Part shown: in pieces, positions 8,893-18,389 of the stretch
Numbering within the stretch: the first letter of the stretch is position 1
How the letters are laid out: every line of letters starts with the position of its first letter
Assembly (NCBI GenBank): GCA_029244985.1
Contig: JAQWQD010000024.1
Coordinates: forward strand, 1 to 64,000
DNA from: Gammaproteobacteria bacterium
GTDB taxonomy: Bacteria > Pseudomonadota > Gammaproteobacteria > Pseudomonadales > Pseudohongiellaceae
DNA: 64,000 bases
Direction: 5' to 3'
Notes under the pieces: model-generated
What the model was told of the DNA's origin: nothing
Database searches by the model: none
What the model saw: only the letters and a program-made list of their open reading frames with translations
Program-made: the position numbers and the translations under genes

Positions 8893-10899
8893 CTATGGTT
8901 TTGCAGAATCAATTATAGGTTGAAAGAACTCATGGTGATTCCATCGCGCTGGAAACTTCGTATCATGGTAAGCCTCGTTAGCACGACTTTTCCCTTCTCC
9001 TATAAGTTCCAAAGAGCTATTTCGAACCACAACAATATCGAGACCAGGGTGAATGTAAATATTGTTCATGCGGCTGCCCACCGAGAAAAACCAATCACTC
9101 GAATCATCAGCCCACCATTGGTATCCATATCCATAAGGAATTGAATCCGATAGCCATACTGATCGTGCTGTGGAATTTACAACCCATTCTTGTGAAACAA
9201 TTTGCTCTGCATTCCATTTGCCTTCTCTCGCATAGAGAAGTCCAAACCTTGCAAAATTTCTCGTCGTCATATCAAGGCAGCAATAAGCCATGTAATTCTC
9301 GAATTCATCTGTCCACCAACCAGCATTGATTCCCAATTTATTAAACAAAACATCTTGGGCAAATTCATAAATACTGGTGTTGGTCGCCCTTTCGATAATT
9401 TCACCCAAAAGCTGACTATCTGCATTTTGATAACTCCAGCTATAAGTTGCACCTAACCAAGGTGCTCTGTTTGGGTCTATGGCACGGTCTATGCTGTATA
9501 ATACATTGTCTACAGGCCTGTCAGGATCTGACACCCCCTCTTCATTCTCTAGCCCAACATACATAATTGTGCCATCGCCATAACTTGAAGTACCTCCTTC
9601 AATCAAACCCGAGGACATTTGAAGTAAGTTTTTTATGGTCATATTCTTCCTGTCATCACCAGCCCACTCGGTGATAAATTCTGCTGCCGGAACATATTCT
9701 GAAGAGACATAACCCTTATCTATAGCTATCCCCATTAGGGCACTTGTAAAGGATTTAGCGGTAGACCAAGAAGTTGCGATACTATCCTTAGCTGAACCTG
9801 ACGCATATTTTTCTGCTACTATGGCGCCATGTCTAATAATAACCAGGCCTTGAGTGTTTTGCGGTATGAGTTTTCCATCCACCATAACATCATTGAACGC
9901 ATAATCTATCGCTTTTTGCAGTTTAGCAGCATCCATACCCACACTATCTGGAGTCGCAGTTATCCAGGAGTCAGACGGGAAAGTCTGAATAGAGCTCGTC
10001 AGATTGGCTTGGGTTAATTCAAATATCAAATTTTCAGAGTCAATGAGCTTAAGGTCGAGCTCATAGACTTTTCCCATATACTCGAATTTGGTAATTTTTA
10101 ATACATTGTCAGAAAAATAATTCGATGTGCTAGTTGTAGGCAAAATCGTTTCATCGGCAACAGTGAGTTTAAAACATGCAGAAAGTGACCAACATCGTTC
10201 ATCAGTTGTTCGACTCGTGAGTTGAAAGGAAGCGGAATATTTTTTATCACCAGCAGTGAGATGTTTTACCTGCAGTAGCCCATCTGTAAAACTCGCAGTT
10301 ACGTCATATTCAATCACAAAACTTAATTTATTTGAGCATGAAATATCATTCCACTGTCCAGCTGCACCTAGGGCGCTCAGAGTCTCAGCGTCTTTTGGCC
10401 ACGTTTCAAGACCCATTGCTAAGCAGTCTTGGTTGCCCATAAAATTATCTGGCTCACTTGAGCCTGTTTCAAACCCTGGTCCTTGGCCCCACAGAGCCCG
10501 ATTAGTAATAGATGAAGAATCGATTTGGGTGCCATCAACCCACTGCCAATTGCCTTCAAGCACTGTATCAGACCCGCCTAACCAAAAATATTTCGCTCCT
10601 CCTCCGTCTTGAGCCACTGTCGTTATCTGGGACATTAAAGACTGAAGAAAAACATTTTCTTGCAGAGAGTCGATTTTTGCTAACGTGCCTAATTTTTGCT
10701 GTGCATGTTCTTCCGCTTCGCTCCATGTCATAGGTACATTAATCACTTCATAAGCGTGACCTTCGAAACTCTTAATTATGTTTTCACTAGCCGCAACAGC
10801 ACCAAGATCGAGCATGAACACATTAGCCAAAATTAAAATGTTTAAGCGCGCTATCCTGAGAAAAACACGAATTCTATTAAAGATGAAACAACCTCCCAA
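8893..10899 (-). CDS. C-type lectin-like domain fused to a serine beta-lactamase / class C-like hydrolase domain
   Basis: CTLD: GHAYEVINVPMTWSEAEEHAQQKLGTLAKI...FWLGGSD...W.WVDG...EPDNFMGNQDC...GQWNDISC; hydrolase: SWSTAKSFTSALMGIAI (SxxK) and YSYQN-like (WSYQNADSQLLGEII). Confidence 0.85.
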   Translation of the reverse strand: MGGCFIFNRIRVFLRIARLNILILANVFMLDLGAVAASENIIKSFEGHAYEVINVPMTWSEAEEHAQQKLGTLAKIDSLQENVFLQSLMSQITTVAQDGGGAKYFWLGGSDTVLEGNWQWVDGTQIDSSSITNRALWGQGPGFETGSSEPDNFMGNQDCLAMGLETWPKDAETLSALGAAGQWNDISCSNKLSFVIEYDVTASFTDGLLQVKHLTAGDKKYSASFQLTSRTTDERCWSLSACFKLTVADETILPTTSTSNYFSDNVLKITKFEYMGKVYELDLKLIDSENLIFELTQANLTSSIQTFPSDSWITATPDSVGMDAAKLQKAIDYAFNDVMVDGKLIPQNTQGLVIIRHGAIVAEKYASGSAKDSIATSWSTAKSFTSALMGIAIDKGYVSSEYVPAAEFITEWAGDDRKNMTIKNLLQMSSGLIEGGTSSYGDGTIMYVGLENEEGVSDPDRPVDNVLYSIDRAIDPNRAPWLGATYSWSYQNADSQLLGEIIERATNTSIYEFAQDVLFNKLGINAGWWTDEFENYMAYCCLDMTTRNFARFGLLYAREGKWNAEQIVSQEWVVNSTARSVWLSDSIPYGYGYQWWADDSSDWFFSVGSRMNNIYIHPGLDIVVVRNSSLELIGEGKSRANEAYHDTKFPARWNHHEFFQPIIDSAKP

Positions 10900-11009
10900 C
10901 CATCAAGCGGACTTCTATTTCTTGGGTACATATTTTTAGCGGCACAACCATAAATAAATTAATATGAGAATAAACTCGTTAAAACCACCTATTACAGATG
11001 GAAGCGCCT

Positions 11010-12896
11010 CTATTGAGGTGGAATGAACCAGATTGGTGACGACCATCCACGCTCTTGAATGGTGCTAGGCAGATCTGGTCTAGGTTCGACGCCAGCCCTA
11101 ACAGCATCCCAGGTAGACCAGCGACAACTTGGATTTTCAATTGCGCGAACATAATAGAATGCATGCTGGGCAGAGTCATACTCTGGATCCTCCCACCGCG
11201 ATTTCAATTCGGCCGCTCCAAGTCCGGAGCTAATACTGCAGTCCTCTAAGCTAACACTAGCATTATTATCTGCGCACCGATGACTAATGGAGTCAATTTC
11301 CATGTCATCCGCACATGCAACGTCATATATTTTTTCATAGATCTGTTCGTTCTGAACCCATCCTTTAATTATTTGCAGTCGTTGAAGGGGCGCACTGTTT
11401 GGATCTTTGGCTGCCCAAGCAATAAAAGTCGCAGGTTCATTTCTATCGGTGATAACGTTTCCACCCATACTCACGCCGCCAGCATATGATTTTGCGACCA
11501 GTTCCCTATCATCCACATCAGGCAAATCATTCCCGGCAAAAAACCTGATTTTTATACGTGGACCAGAGGTGCCAAATGCCTCTTTTCTTCTCAGAGCGTC
11601 ATAAATAGATCCCCGAGTATTTTGTTCGGCCCAAACACCAGCTATGCCTGATGCGCCAAATCTCGCATACCGATCAAAATAAACGCCATCATTTTCTCCC
11701 ACTGAATCCAAAGGCAGGGAGCCCCGTTTTTGGCCGTCACTATCTAGTAGGCCAGAAACACCATAATAATTATTCTCTTCACCTACATGGGTCGAGTTGT
11801 GGTTATCACTAGACCCGATAAAGCCAAATTTAAAAGGATTAAAACCTTGCTCTGCTTCAAGCTTTATTCCATCTTGTAGTGCTTTTCGAACATAGCTCCC
11901 CTGCGGTTGGGTTGGGGTAGAACCTCCTATCCTAAATGATAAAACTTCAAACCCGGCTAATTCATCATTTGCTGACAACGCCGGGTGAGTTTCAGATGTT
12001 CCTTTTACCTGAGTTATCTCAACTAAAGGCTCGTTCCTAATGCGTTGACTCGCATAAGCAGAATCTAAAGGCCTTCCTTGGTAATCTGAAAGAGCAAACA
12101 TCAATCCATCAGATAAATTGGAATTATGCGGAATGGCTAAGCTTTCAATGCCAGCAGCACGGTTCATATCCATCCAAGACCAGAGGTCTTGAGGGTCATC
12201 AGAGTCAATTCTTGAAAAAGGGATTTCCGGTACTACTGCGTCTCTAAAAATGACGTTCCTATGCAGCATTTCTTCCTCTGGGCCTGTGCCAGTATATTCG
12301 TACGCTATAAAAGTTGTAAATTTCCCTGGTTCATAGTGTCTATTAGCACTTTCGACAATGTCATCCCAAGCGTTCTTTACAACTTGATCATCCATGATTT
12401 CGCTGCCATTCCCCGCGTTTGCAAATTGAGCAAATCTAAAGAACACGGATCGACGCTGATTTACGTCATCACCTAAAGAATCTATACCCTCCGCAACTGG
12501 ATGTTGGGAAAGAATTGAATCCCCCAAAGCCATTTCTCTAATGATTCCCAAATAGTAAGCATGGTCACTTACCCCATAAAAATCCATCGGGACATCAAGC
12601 CGCATATCAAACCCAGCAGGGTGGCGAATGCTTCCACCTTTAGCAAACTCATAAGCATCATTTGGAGAAGCTATGCCTCCAAAAATAAAAGCGTCGTAGG
12701 AATACATTGAATGGACATGTAAATCACCAAAATACGCGTTCCGCTCACTATTATATGCAACCGTGTTATTGGCGATACGATCGCTACTATCTCCAGTGAC
12801 AACCTCTGCAGGTCCGTCAGTTTCAGTACAAGATACTACAAAGATTAGAACTCCGAGGCTAAAAAATAACTTACCCATAATTTGCCCTATTTCCAT
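11010..12896 (-). CDS. DUF3604 domain protein, putative lipoprotein
   Basis: RNAYFGDLHVHSMYSYDAFIFGGIASPNDAYEFAKG and GFIGSSDNHNS motifs; lipobox-like VVSC. Confidence 0.88.
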   Translation of the reverse strand: MEIGQIMGKLFFSLGVLIFVVSCTETDGPAEVVTGDSSDRIANNTVAYNSERNAYFGDLHVHSMYSYDAFIFGGIASPNDAYEFAKGGSIRHPAGFDMRLDVPMDFYGVSDHAYYLGIIREMALGDSILSQHPVAEGIDSLGDDVNQRRSVFFRFAQFANAGNGSEIMDDQVVKNAWDDIVESANRHYEPGKFTTFIAYEYTGTGPEEEMLHRNVIFRDAVVPEIPFSRIDSDDPQDLWSWMDMNRAAGIESLAIPHNSNLSDGLMFALSDYQGRPLDSAYASQRIRNEPLVEITQVKGTSETHPALSANDELAGFEVLSFRIGGSTPTQPQGSYVRKALQDGIKLEAEQGFNPFKFGFIGSSDNHNSTHVGEENNYYGVSGLLDSDGQKRGSLPLDSVGENDGVYFDRYARFGASGIAGVWAEQNTRGSIYDALRRKEAFGTSGPRIKIRFFAGNDLPDVDDRELVAKSYAGGVSMGGNVITDRNEPATFIAWAAKDPNSAPLQRLQIIKGWVQNEQIYEKIYDVACADDMEIDSISHRCADNNASVSLEDCSISSGLGAAELKSRWEDPEYDSAQHAFYYVRAIENPSCRWSTWDAVRAGVEPRPDLPSTIQERGWSSPIWFIPPQ

Positions 12897-13015
12897 TCCT
12901 ATATTTATTCAGAGCATAAGACCTGCAGACGAGATAGTCTAGAAGGTAATCTTTAATCTGATTGTCGTTTATTGATACTTTTTAAAAATTTCTGATTTTA
13001 GAAATAATATTTAAT

Positions 13016-13984
13016 TTAATAAATTAATGGAGACATAATTTGCCAACTGCGATCAAAAAACCAGTAAGAAGCAATTCCGCCACTGAGGTAAATAGGGGCA
13101 TAGAAAAGCAATCGATTTCTCTTTATTCTGATGGCCATCGCGACTATCAGAAAAACTACAATTATCGTTAATTGTCCTAGTTCTAAGCCAAGATTAAATA
13201 AAAATAGCGCACTTAATTGGCTGGATTGAGGTAATCCAATTTCGGTTAAAGCGCCAGCGAAACCAAGCCCATGTAACAACCCAAAAGTAAGCGTCACAAA
13301 ACCTAAATATTGTAATTTTATAGATTTGGTTGATCTAAGGTTTTCATAAGCTAGCAAGATGATACTGCCCGCAATAACTGCTTCTACTGGTGCTTGGGAA
13401 ATTTTTATTATATCGAATACCGAGAGGGCTAATGTAATTGAGTGTGCGATAGTAAAAATGGTGACAATTTTGATGATATCTGATGGCCTATGTATCAAAT
13501 ATAGAAGCATCAAGACAAATAAAATATGGTCATAGCCATTCAATAAGTGCTCAAAACCGATAGACAAATAAACGGGCAAACCGAAATTTTCTGAACTTAG
13601 ACTAATTCTGGGCTCATCACCTGTAATTAATATTGTTGAATCATTTTCCCCCTCCTCATTGAAAGTAGTGATTCTCACAAGAGTATCTATCATGGTCCGA
13701 TCCAAACCCACAATTTCAATTTCATTTAAGGGCTGGCTTCCACAATTCAATTCAAAGGTTTCCGTAAGAGCAGAAGTATTTACAACAGAAGATATAGATT
13801 CTTGCTGGCAGTTCGTGGAAAGTGTGAGCCCGAGAAATCGACCAGCTATCTGCGGTTGACGAAATGAAGCTTCATAAGAGCCGGAACTATCACTCTGAAG
13901 AATTTGCAGGAAAGCTGGTCGTATTTCATGAGCAAAACCTTGGCTATTGAGAAATATGCTGAATAAAAACAGATATCGATTCAT
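13016..13984 (-). CDS. HupE/UreJ family membrane protein
   Basis: LPVYLSIGFEHLLNGYDHILFVLMLLYL and FGLLHGLGFAGAL motifs; N-terminal signal and extracytoplasmic domain. Confidence 0.85.
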   Translation of the reverse strand: MNRYLFLFSIFLNSQGFAHEIRPAFLQILQSDSSGSYEASFRQPQIAGRFLGLTLSTNCQQESISSVVNTSALTETFELNCGSQPLNEIEIVGLDRTMIDTLVRITTFNEEGENDSTILITGDEPRISLSSENFGLPVYLSIGFEHLLNGYDHILFVLMLLYLIHRPSDIIKIVTIFTIAHSITLALSVFDIIKISQAPVEAVIAGSIILLAYENLRSTKSIKLQYLGFVTLTFGLLHGLGFAGALTEIGLPQSSQLSALFLFNLGLELGQLTIIVVFLIVAMAIRIKRNRLLFYAPIYLSGGIASYWFFDRSWQIMSPLIY

Positions 13985-14778
13985 CTAGGTTCAATTGTTA
14001 TTGAATATTTTTGAGTTAACTCTTCAACAAAATTACTTCGAGTACTTTGTTCTTGTTGATTTTTGTAATCCATAAAGACTTGATCTTGCATAGTTTCGAA
14101 TGGGGTAGCTTCTTCCTCATGAACTGCCATTAAATAAACTAAGTGAAAGCCGAACCCACTTAATAACGGTCCTTGCCAAGAATCAGTGTTTGTAGTCGTT
14201 ATTTGATTAAAAAAACCAGTTCCAAAAGTCGCATTAATTTCAAGCTTACTGAGATAGGCATATTCTGAGTTGAGCATTGAAGGTTCGCCTAAAACTCCGA
14301 TAGCTTCTCCACTATTAATTAATATCAAGGCATTATTTGCATCTATTTCAGTTTGAAAGTATCGCTGGCGAAAGGTATAACGTTCGGGCAACGTATAACT
14401 ACTAATATTCTCGCGATAAAAATTTTGTAACGCTGACATCTCTGCGGGTTCTGAAGGTCCAGATTCTGCAATGAAACCTAGTTTTTGTATTAAGCGCCTG
14501 CGAACAATAGAGTCTTGTTCATCAAGGCCCAATCTCAATGCTTCTTGATACAAGATTTCTTCTTCAATCCAATTTACGATTAGTGAATCTAACTGGGCGG
14601 GAGTTGCAGCATAACCTGTTTGTGTTTCCCAAAGTGTTGAAAATCTTTGTTGTTGGGCTGCAGTAACGGTAATTCCTTGACGGTCATACTCAGTCCAGAA
14701 ATCCACGAAAAATAGGAATGATCCCAATATTGAAAACAGAAACAATGGATGCTTTAAGACAGTGACTATAACCATCAA
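13981..14778 (-). CDS. PpiC/parvulin-like peptidylprolyl isomerase with membrane anchor
   Basis: N-terminal hydrophobic anchor; SurA-like N domain and YTFRQRYFQTE...GPLLSGFGFHLVYLM parvulin pattern; 4-bp overlap with the HupE gene. Confidence 0.75.
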   Translation of the reverse strand: MMVIVTVLKHPLFLFSILGSFLFFVDFWTEYDRQGITVTAAQQQRFSTLWETQTGYAATPAQLDSLIVNWIEEEILYQEALRLGLDEQDSIVRRRLIQKLGFIAESGPSEPAEMSALQNFYRENISSYTLPERYTFRQRYFQTEIDANNALILINSGEAIGVLGEPSMLNSEYAYLSKLEINATFGTGFFNQITTTNTDSWQGPLLSGFGFHLVYLMAVHEEEATPFETMQDQVFMDYKNQQEQSTRSNFVEELTQKYSITIEPR

Positions 14779-14826
14779 TTAGCACCAGCAGACTTATTTC
14801 TTTTAATAGTTTTCAGCGGTGAGTTT

Positions 14827-15369
14827 CTATTCAACAGCTTTTGCAGGTTCATGCTTCACATCGCTCGCATCAAATTCACGAGTCCATGCCGCAAACTCAA
14901 GCATAATTCCGTCGGGGTCCGTAAAATAGAGAGATCTAACGAAGGTGGTATCGGTTATTGTGGGACTAGCGCCTCGCTCCGAATCGTCATGATTAACTAC
15001 AGAAGTTACATCAACTCCGGCATCTTCTAATCTTTTTTGATATTCATCGATTTTTTCTGCCGGAACATCGAAAGCAACATGATTCATAGAAGCATGGGCC
15101 GAGGTGATTGGGCCTCTTCCAACTATTGAAACTGGATGACTGACTCCTGGCTGACTGTCTGGCGCATCAGGGAACCAGAAGAATGCTAATGAGTTTCCTT
15201 TACCAATATCAAAGAAAAAATGTTGCCCCATGTTGTTCGGTAACTCGATTGTTTTAAATAGCGGCATACCCAAAACCTCGGAGTAAAACTCAACAGTTTT
15301 TTCCATGTCTTTGCACACTAGGGCTAGGTGATTCAGTCCTTGAATATCAAACTTTTCGTTTTTGGGCAC
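14827..15369 (-). CDS. VOC (glyoxalase/extradiol dioxygenase) family protein
   Basis: GLNHLALVCKDMEKTVEFYSEVLGMPL ... SLYFTDPDGIMLEFAAW. Confidence 0.9.
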   Translation of the reverse strand: MPKNEKFDIQGLNHLALVCKDMEKTVEFYSEVLGMPLFKTIELPNNMGQHFFFDIGKGNSLAFFWFPDAPDSQPGVSHPVSIVGRGPITSAHASMNHVAFDVPAEKIDEYQKRLEDAGVDVTSVVNHDDSERGASPTITDTTFVRSLYFTDPDGIMLEFAAWTREFDASDVKHEPAKAVE

Positions 15370-15487
15370 AACGAATTCCTCTTATTATATTTTGAACACT
15401 AAAGAATTAGCGCAGCATTTATATTTTAATCAACCATCATAATTGACTATCTGGGATTAAAGTCAAGAGCTTTCTTTTCTGCTATAT

Positions 15488-16174
15488 TTGAAGCTTGTCG
15501 TTGATTACAGAGAGAAATTTATGCCCCGGCTTAAAGGTGTTTCGAAAAAAGAGACTAGCGGAATAATTGCCAAGTACTACCAAGCCCTTTTTGGCGACAG
15601 AGATCCGATAGAAGAACCAGGCACAGCCACCGGAACTCCTGGAAATTGGTGGACCGTGTTCGCTAGGGTGCCTTACATCTTTGAGCATGCGACTAGCCAT
15701 TTTGGCATGTTCGGCATGTTCTCGGATAAAAGCGTGAGTCAATTAGACCCCAAGACTAGAGAACTTGGCATATTACGAGCAGGCTATACTCAAGGTAGTC
15801 AGTTTGTATTCTCCCAGCACTGCAAGGCCGCTAGGAAGTTTGGTTTAACCAACGAAAAAATTGAAGCAATTCCACACTGGCAGGTATCGTCATATTTTGA
15901 TGAAAAAGAAAAATCTATACTCGCCTGGACCGATGCACTGGTTCTTCAGGGTGGTCGCGCCTCTGACGAATTATTTGATTCGTTGCATTCGCACCTCTCT
16001 GAGGAAGACATCCTAGAGTTAACCTATCATGTCATGGGCTACAATTTACATGCTGTTCTTTGCAAAGCGCTAAGGTTGGAATTTGATGACGTACCTGAAA
16101 GAATTCGAGAAGTTCCTATTCCAGGCGATGGTGAAGTTGCTGACTGGGCGGGCTCGGCATGGAAGGAAAGTTAA
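15488..16174 (+). CDS. Carboxymuconolactone decarboxylase / AhpD-like family protein (start may be ATG at 15521)
   Basis: RELGILRAGYTQGSQFVFSQHCKAARKFGLTNEKIEAI pattern. Confidence 0.85.
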   Translation: MKLVVDYREKFMPRLKGVSKKETSGIIAKYYQALFGDRDPIEEPGTATGTPGNWWTVFARVPYIFEHATSHFGMFGMFSDKSVSQLDPKTRELGILRAGYTQGSQFVFSQHCKAARKFGLTNEKIEAIPHWQVSSYFDEKEKSILAWTDALVLQGGRASDELFDSLHSHLSEEDILELTYHVMGYNLHAVLCKALRLEFDDVPERIREVPIPGDGEVADWAGSAWKES

Positions 16175-16195
16175 TTCGGAGTAGGCTAGCTTAAC

Positions 16196-17023
16196 TTATT
16201 CGAAAGTAGCAAGCCCGATCATTTCGTTGTATTCCTCAAAGCTAATTTTTGAAGGAATTTTTTGGTCATAATTTGAGTTTAATAATGCAGAATAACAATC
16301 CTGCAAAGTGCCGGATATAGCAAGCAATGCCGATACTGGTCGTAAAACAATTTTAAATCCAATCTTAGCTAATTCTTCAATACTAAGTTCGGGTGTCTTT
16401 CCGCCTTCAACTATATTTGCTACTAGATTAGCTTCAGGGAATTCATTTTTTATTCTTTGCATTTCATCAACAGATTGAGGAGCTTCAATAAAAAGGATAT
16501 CTGCGCCGGCATTCAAAAACGCCTCACCACGTCTTAATGCTTCATCTAAATCATGCGTGGCTCTGCTGTCGGTTCGTGCAGCAATTAAAAAATCATCTGA
16601 ATTCCGGGACTGAATAGCGGCTTTGATTTTTGCTGTAGCTTCTTCGAGACCAACCACCTCCTTATTGTCCATATGACCGCATCGTTTTGGTATTACCTGG
16701 TCTTCCAGTTGTATGCATTGTACCCCAGCCTTTTCATAGGCCTTTACCAGTCGGCTGACATTATGAATTCCGCCATAACCATTATCGCCATCGGCGATTA
16801 GTGGTATACCTTCTGCGACATCAACAATTTGCGAAGCTCTTTCAACCATCTCTGAAGCAGTCACTAAACCGATGTCTGGTTTGGCTAATAATGAGCCTGC
16901 AACGCCAAAACCGGTCATATAAAGAGCCTTGAATCCAGACTGCTTTGCGATCAAAGCTGAGAGCGCATCAAATGTTCCTGGAATCAAAATTATCTTTTCG
17001 GTCTGAAGTAAAGATTTGAGCAT
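16196..17023 (-). CDS. Isocitrate lyase / PEP mutase family protein
   Basis: PLIADGDNGYGG, QLEDQVIPKRCGHM, IAARTDSRA motifs. Confidence 0.92.
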   Translation of the reverse strand: MLKSLLQTEKIILIPGTFDALSALIAKQSGFKALYMTGFGVAGSLLAKPDIGLVTASEMVERASQIVDVAEGIPLIADGDNGYGGIHNVSRLVKAYEKAGVQCIQLEDQVIPKRCGHMDNKEVVGLEEATAKIKAAIQSRNSDDFLIAARTDSRATHDLDEALRRGEAFLNAGADILFIEAPQSVDEMQRIKNEFPEANLVANIVEGGKTPELSIEELAKIGFKIVLRPVSALLAISGTLQDCYSALLNSNYDQKIPSKISFEEYNEMIGLATFE

Positions 17024-17037
17024 ATATTTCTACCTAA

Positions 17038-18363
17038 TCAGGAACACCTTGCCTTGTAGGGCTTTAGTAGCTTTAAATAGAGAAAAGCTGCTATTAAGTT
17101 AAAGGATGGTATAGCTATCAATAATGCTTGCCGAATCCCAGTATCACCATCAAAGAAAATATCGTTAAGTGATGCAACTATTAATGGACCCAGCGCTAAA
17201 CCAATAATACTTATTATTAAAAGGTAGAAAGCTGACAAAGTACCCCTCATCCGATTTGGCGTAGTTTCTTGCAACATTGCTGCCGCTGACGGTATCGGTG
17301 CAACCATGAACCCATAGCTCAATCCAAAAAAGATTAACGCGACAGAAGGGTTGTCTGTGAGAGTAAAAAGCGCGGCGAAAGGGCCCGCGAGTAGCGCGCA
17401 CATTATACAAAAAATGGCTTTTCCACCGACAAAGCGAACAGACAGCTTATCACTTAGCCATCCTCCCCCAACCAGGCCGATCAAACCTCCAAGAATTAGG
17501 GAAATGCCAATATATAAACCGGCTTCACTGAGAGACCAAGCATGTATTCGTATAAAGTAAACCGAAACCCAGGAATTGATCCCGACAAGAGCGAGATTAC
17601 TGAAACTGACTGCTGCATGATGAGGCCAATGAAAATCTAGATTTCTCATAAAGAATTTTTTAACTTCTGGAATTGGAACAACATCATTTCCATCCATATT
17701 CATGTTCCGAATAATTATTCTTTGAGGCTCCTTGATGAACATGGTCAATAAAGCGACAAACAAGCCAGGCAGACCTACCAAAATAAAAACCCACTGCCAG
17801 CCAGACAAAAGATTGATTCCGAATAAAGAAATACTACCCACATTATTTCCAGTAACAAAGGAGATTACCGAGCCACCTATTATAAGTGCAAGCCCAGCGC
17901 CTATTGCGGTCCCCATATTAAAGATACCCATCGCTAGACCTAATCTTTTTGGCGGGAAACTATCTGCTAGCATTGAATATGCAGCAGGACCGAGTGTTGC
18001 CTCACCTACTCCAACTCCAATTCTAGCCAGAAAAAGCTGTGTATAATTTTGTGCTAAACCACACAAGGCTGTCATAAAGCTCCAGAGTGTTATACCTACT
18101 GCAACTATATTTTTTCTTGAGCGTGTATCTACTAATCTACCGATCGGCAGAGCGACTAAACAATAAAAAATAGCAAATGAAAGGCCTAATAAAAGACTCA
18201 CCTCTGTATCAGATATTTGAAAATCTGCTTTTATTGGCTCTATAAGCAACCCGATTATCTGTCTATCAACAAAGGAAGAAACATAAGCTAAAAATAAAAT
18301 AGCTAGCGTTGTCCATGCTACTGATGGTTGTGGAAAGTCGTTTTCAACTTTTTCCTCAATCAT
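17038..18363 (-). CDS. MFS transporter
   Basis: 12-TM pattern; SSFVDRQIIGLLIEPIKADFQISDTEVSLLLGLSFAIFYCLVALPIGRLVD. Confidence 0.9.
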   Translation of the reverse strand: MIEEKVENDFPQPSVAWTTLAILFLAYVSSFVDRQIIGLLIEPIKADFQISDTEVSLLLGLSFAIFYCLVALPIGRLVDTRSRKNIVAVGITLWSFMTALCGLAQNYTQLFLARIGVGVGEATLGPAAYSMLADSFPPKRLGLAMGIFNMGTAIGAGLALIIGGSVISFVTGNNVGSISLFGINLLSGWQWVFILVGLPGLFVALLTMFIKEPQRIIIRNMNMDGNDVVPIPEVKKFFMRNLDFHWPHHAAVSFSNLALVGINSWVSVYFIRIHAWSLSEAGLYIGISLILGGLIGLVGGGWLSDKLSVRFVGGKAIFCIMCALLAGPFAALFTLTDNPSVALIFFGLSYGFMVAPIPSAAAMLQETTPNRMRGTLSAFYLLIISIIGLALGPLIVASLNDIFFDGDTGIRQALLIAIPSFNLIAAFLYLKLLKPYKARCS

Positions 18364-18389
18364 AATTCCTTCCTCACTCTTATTGGGCG

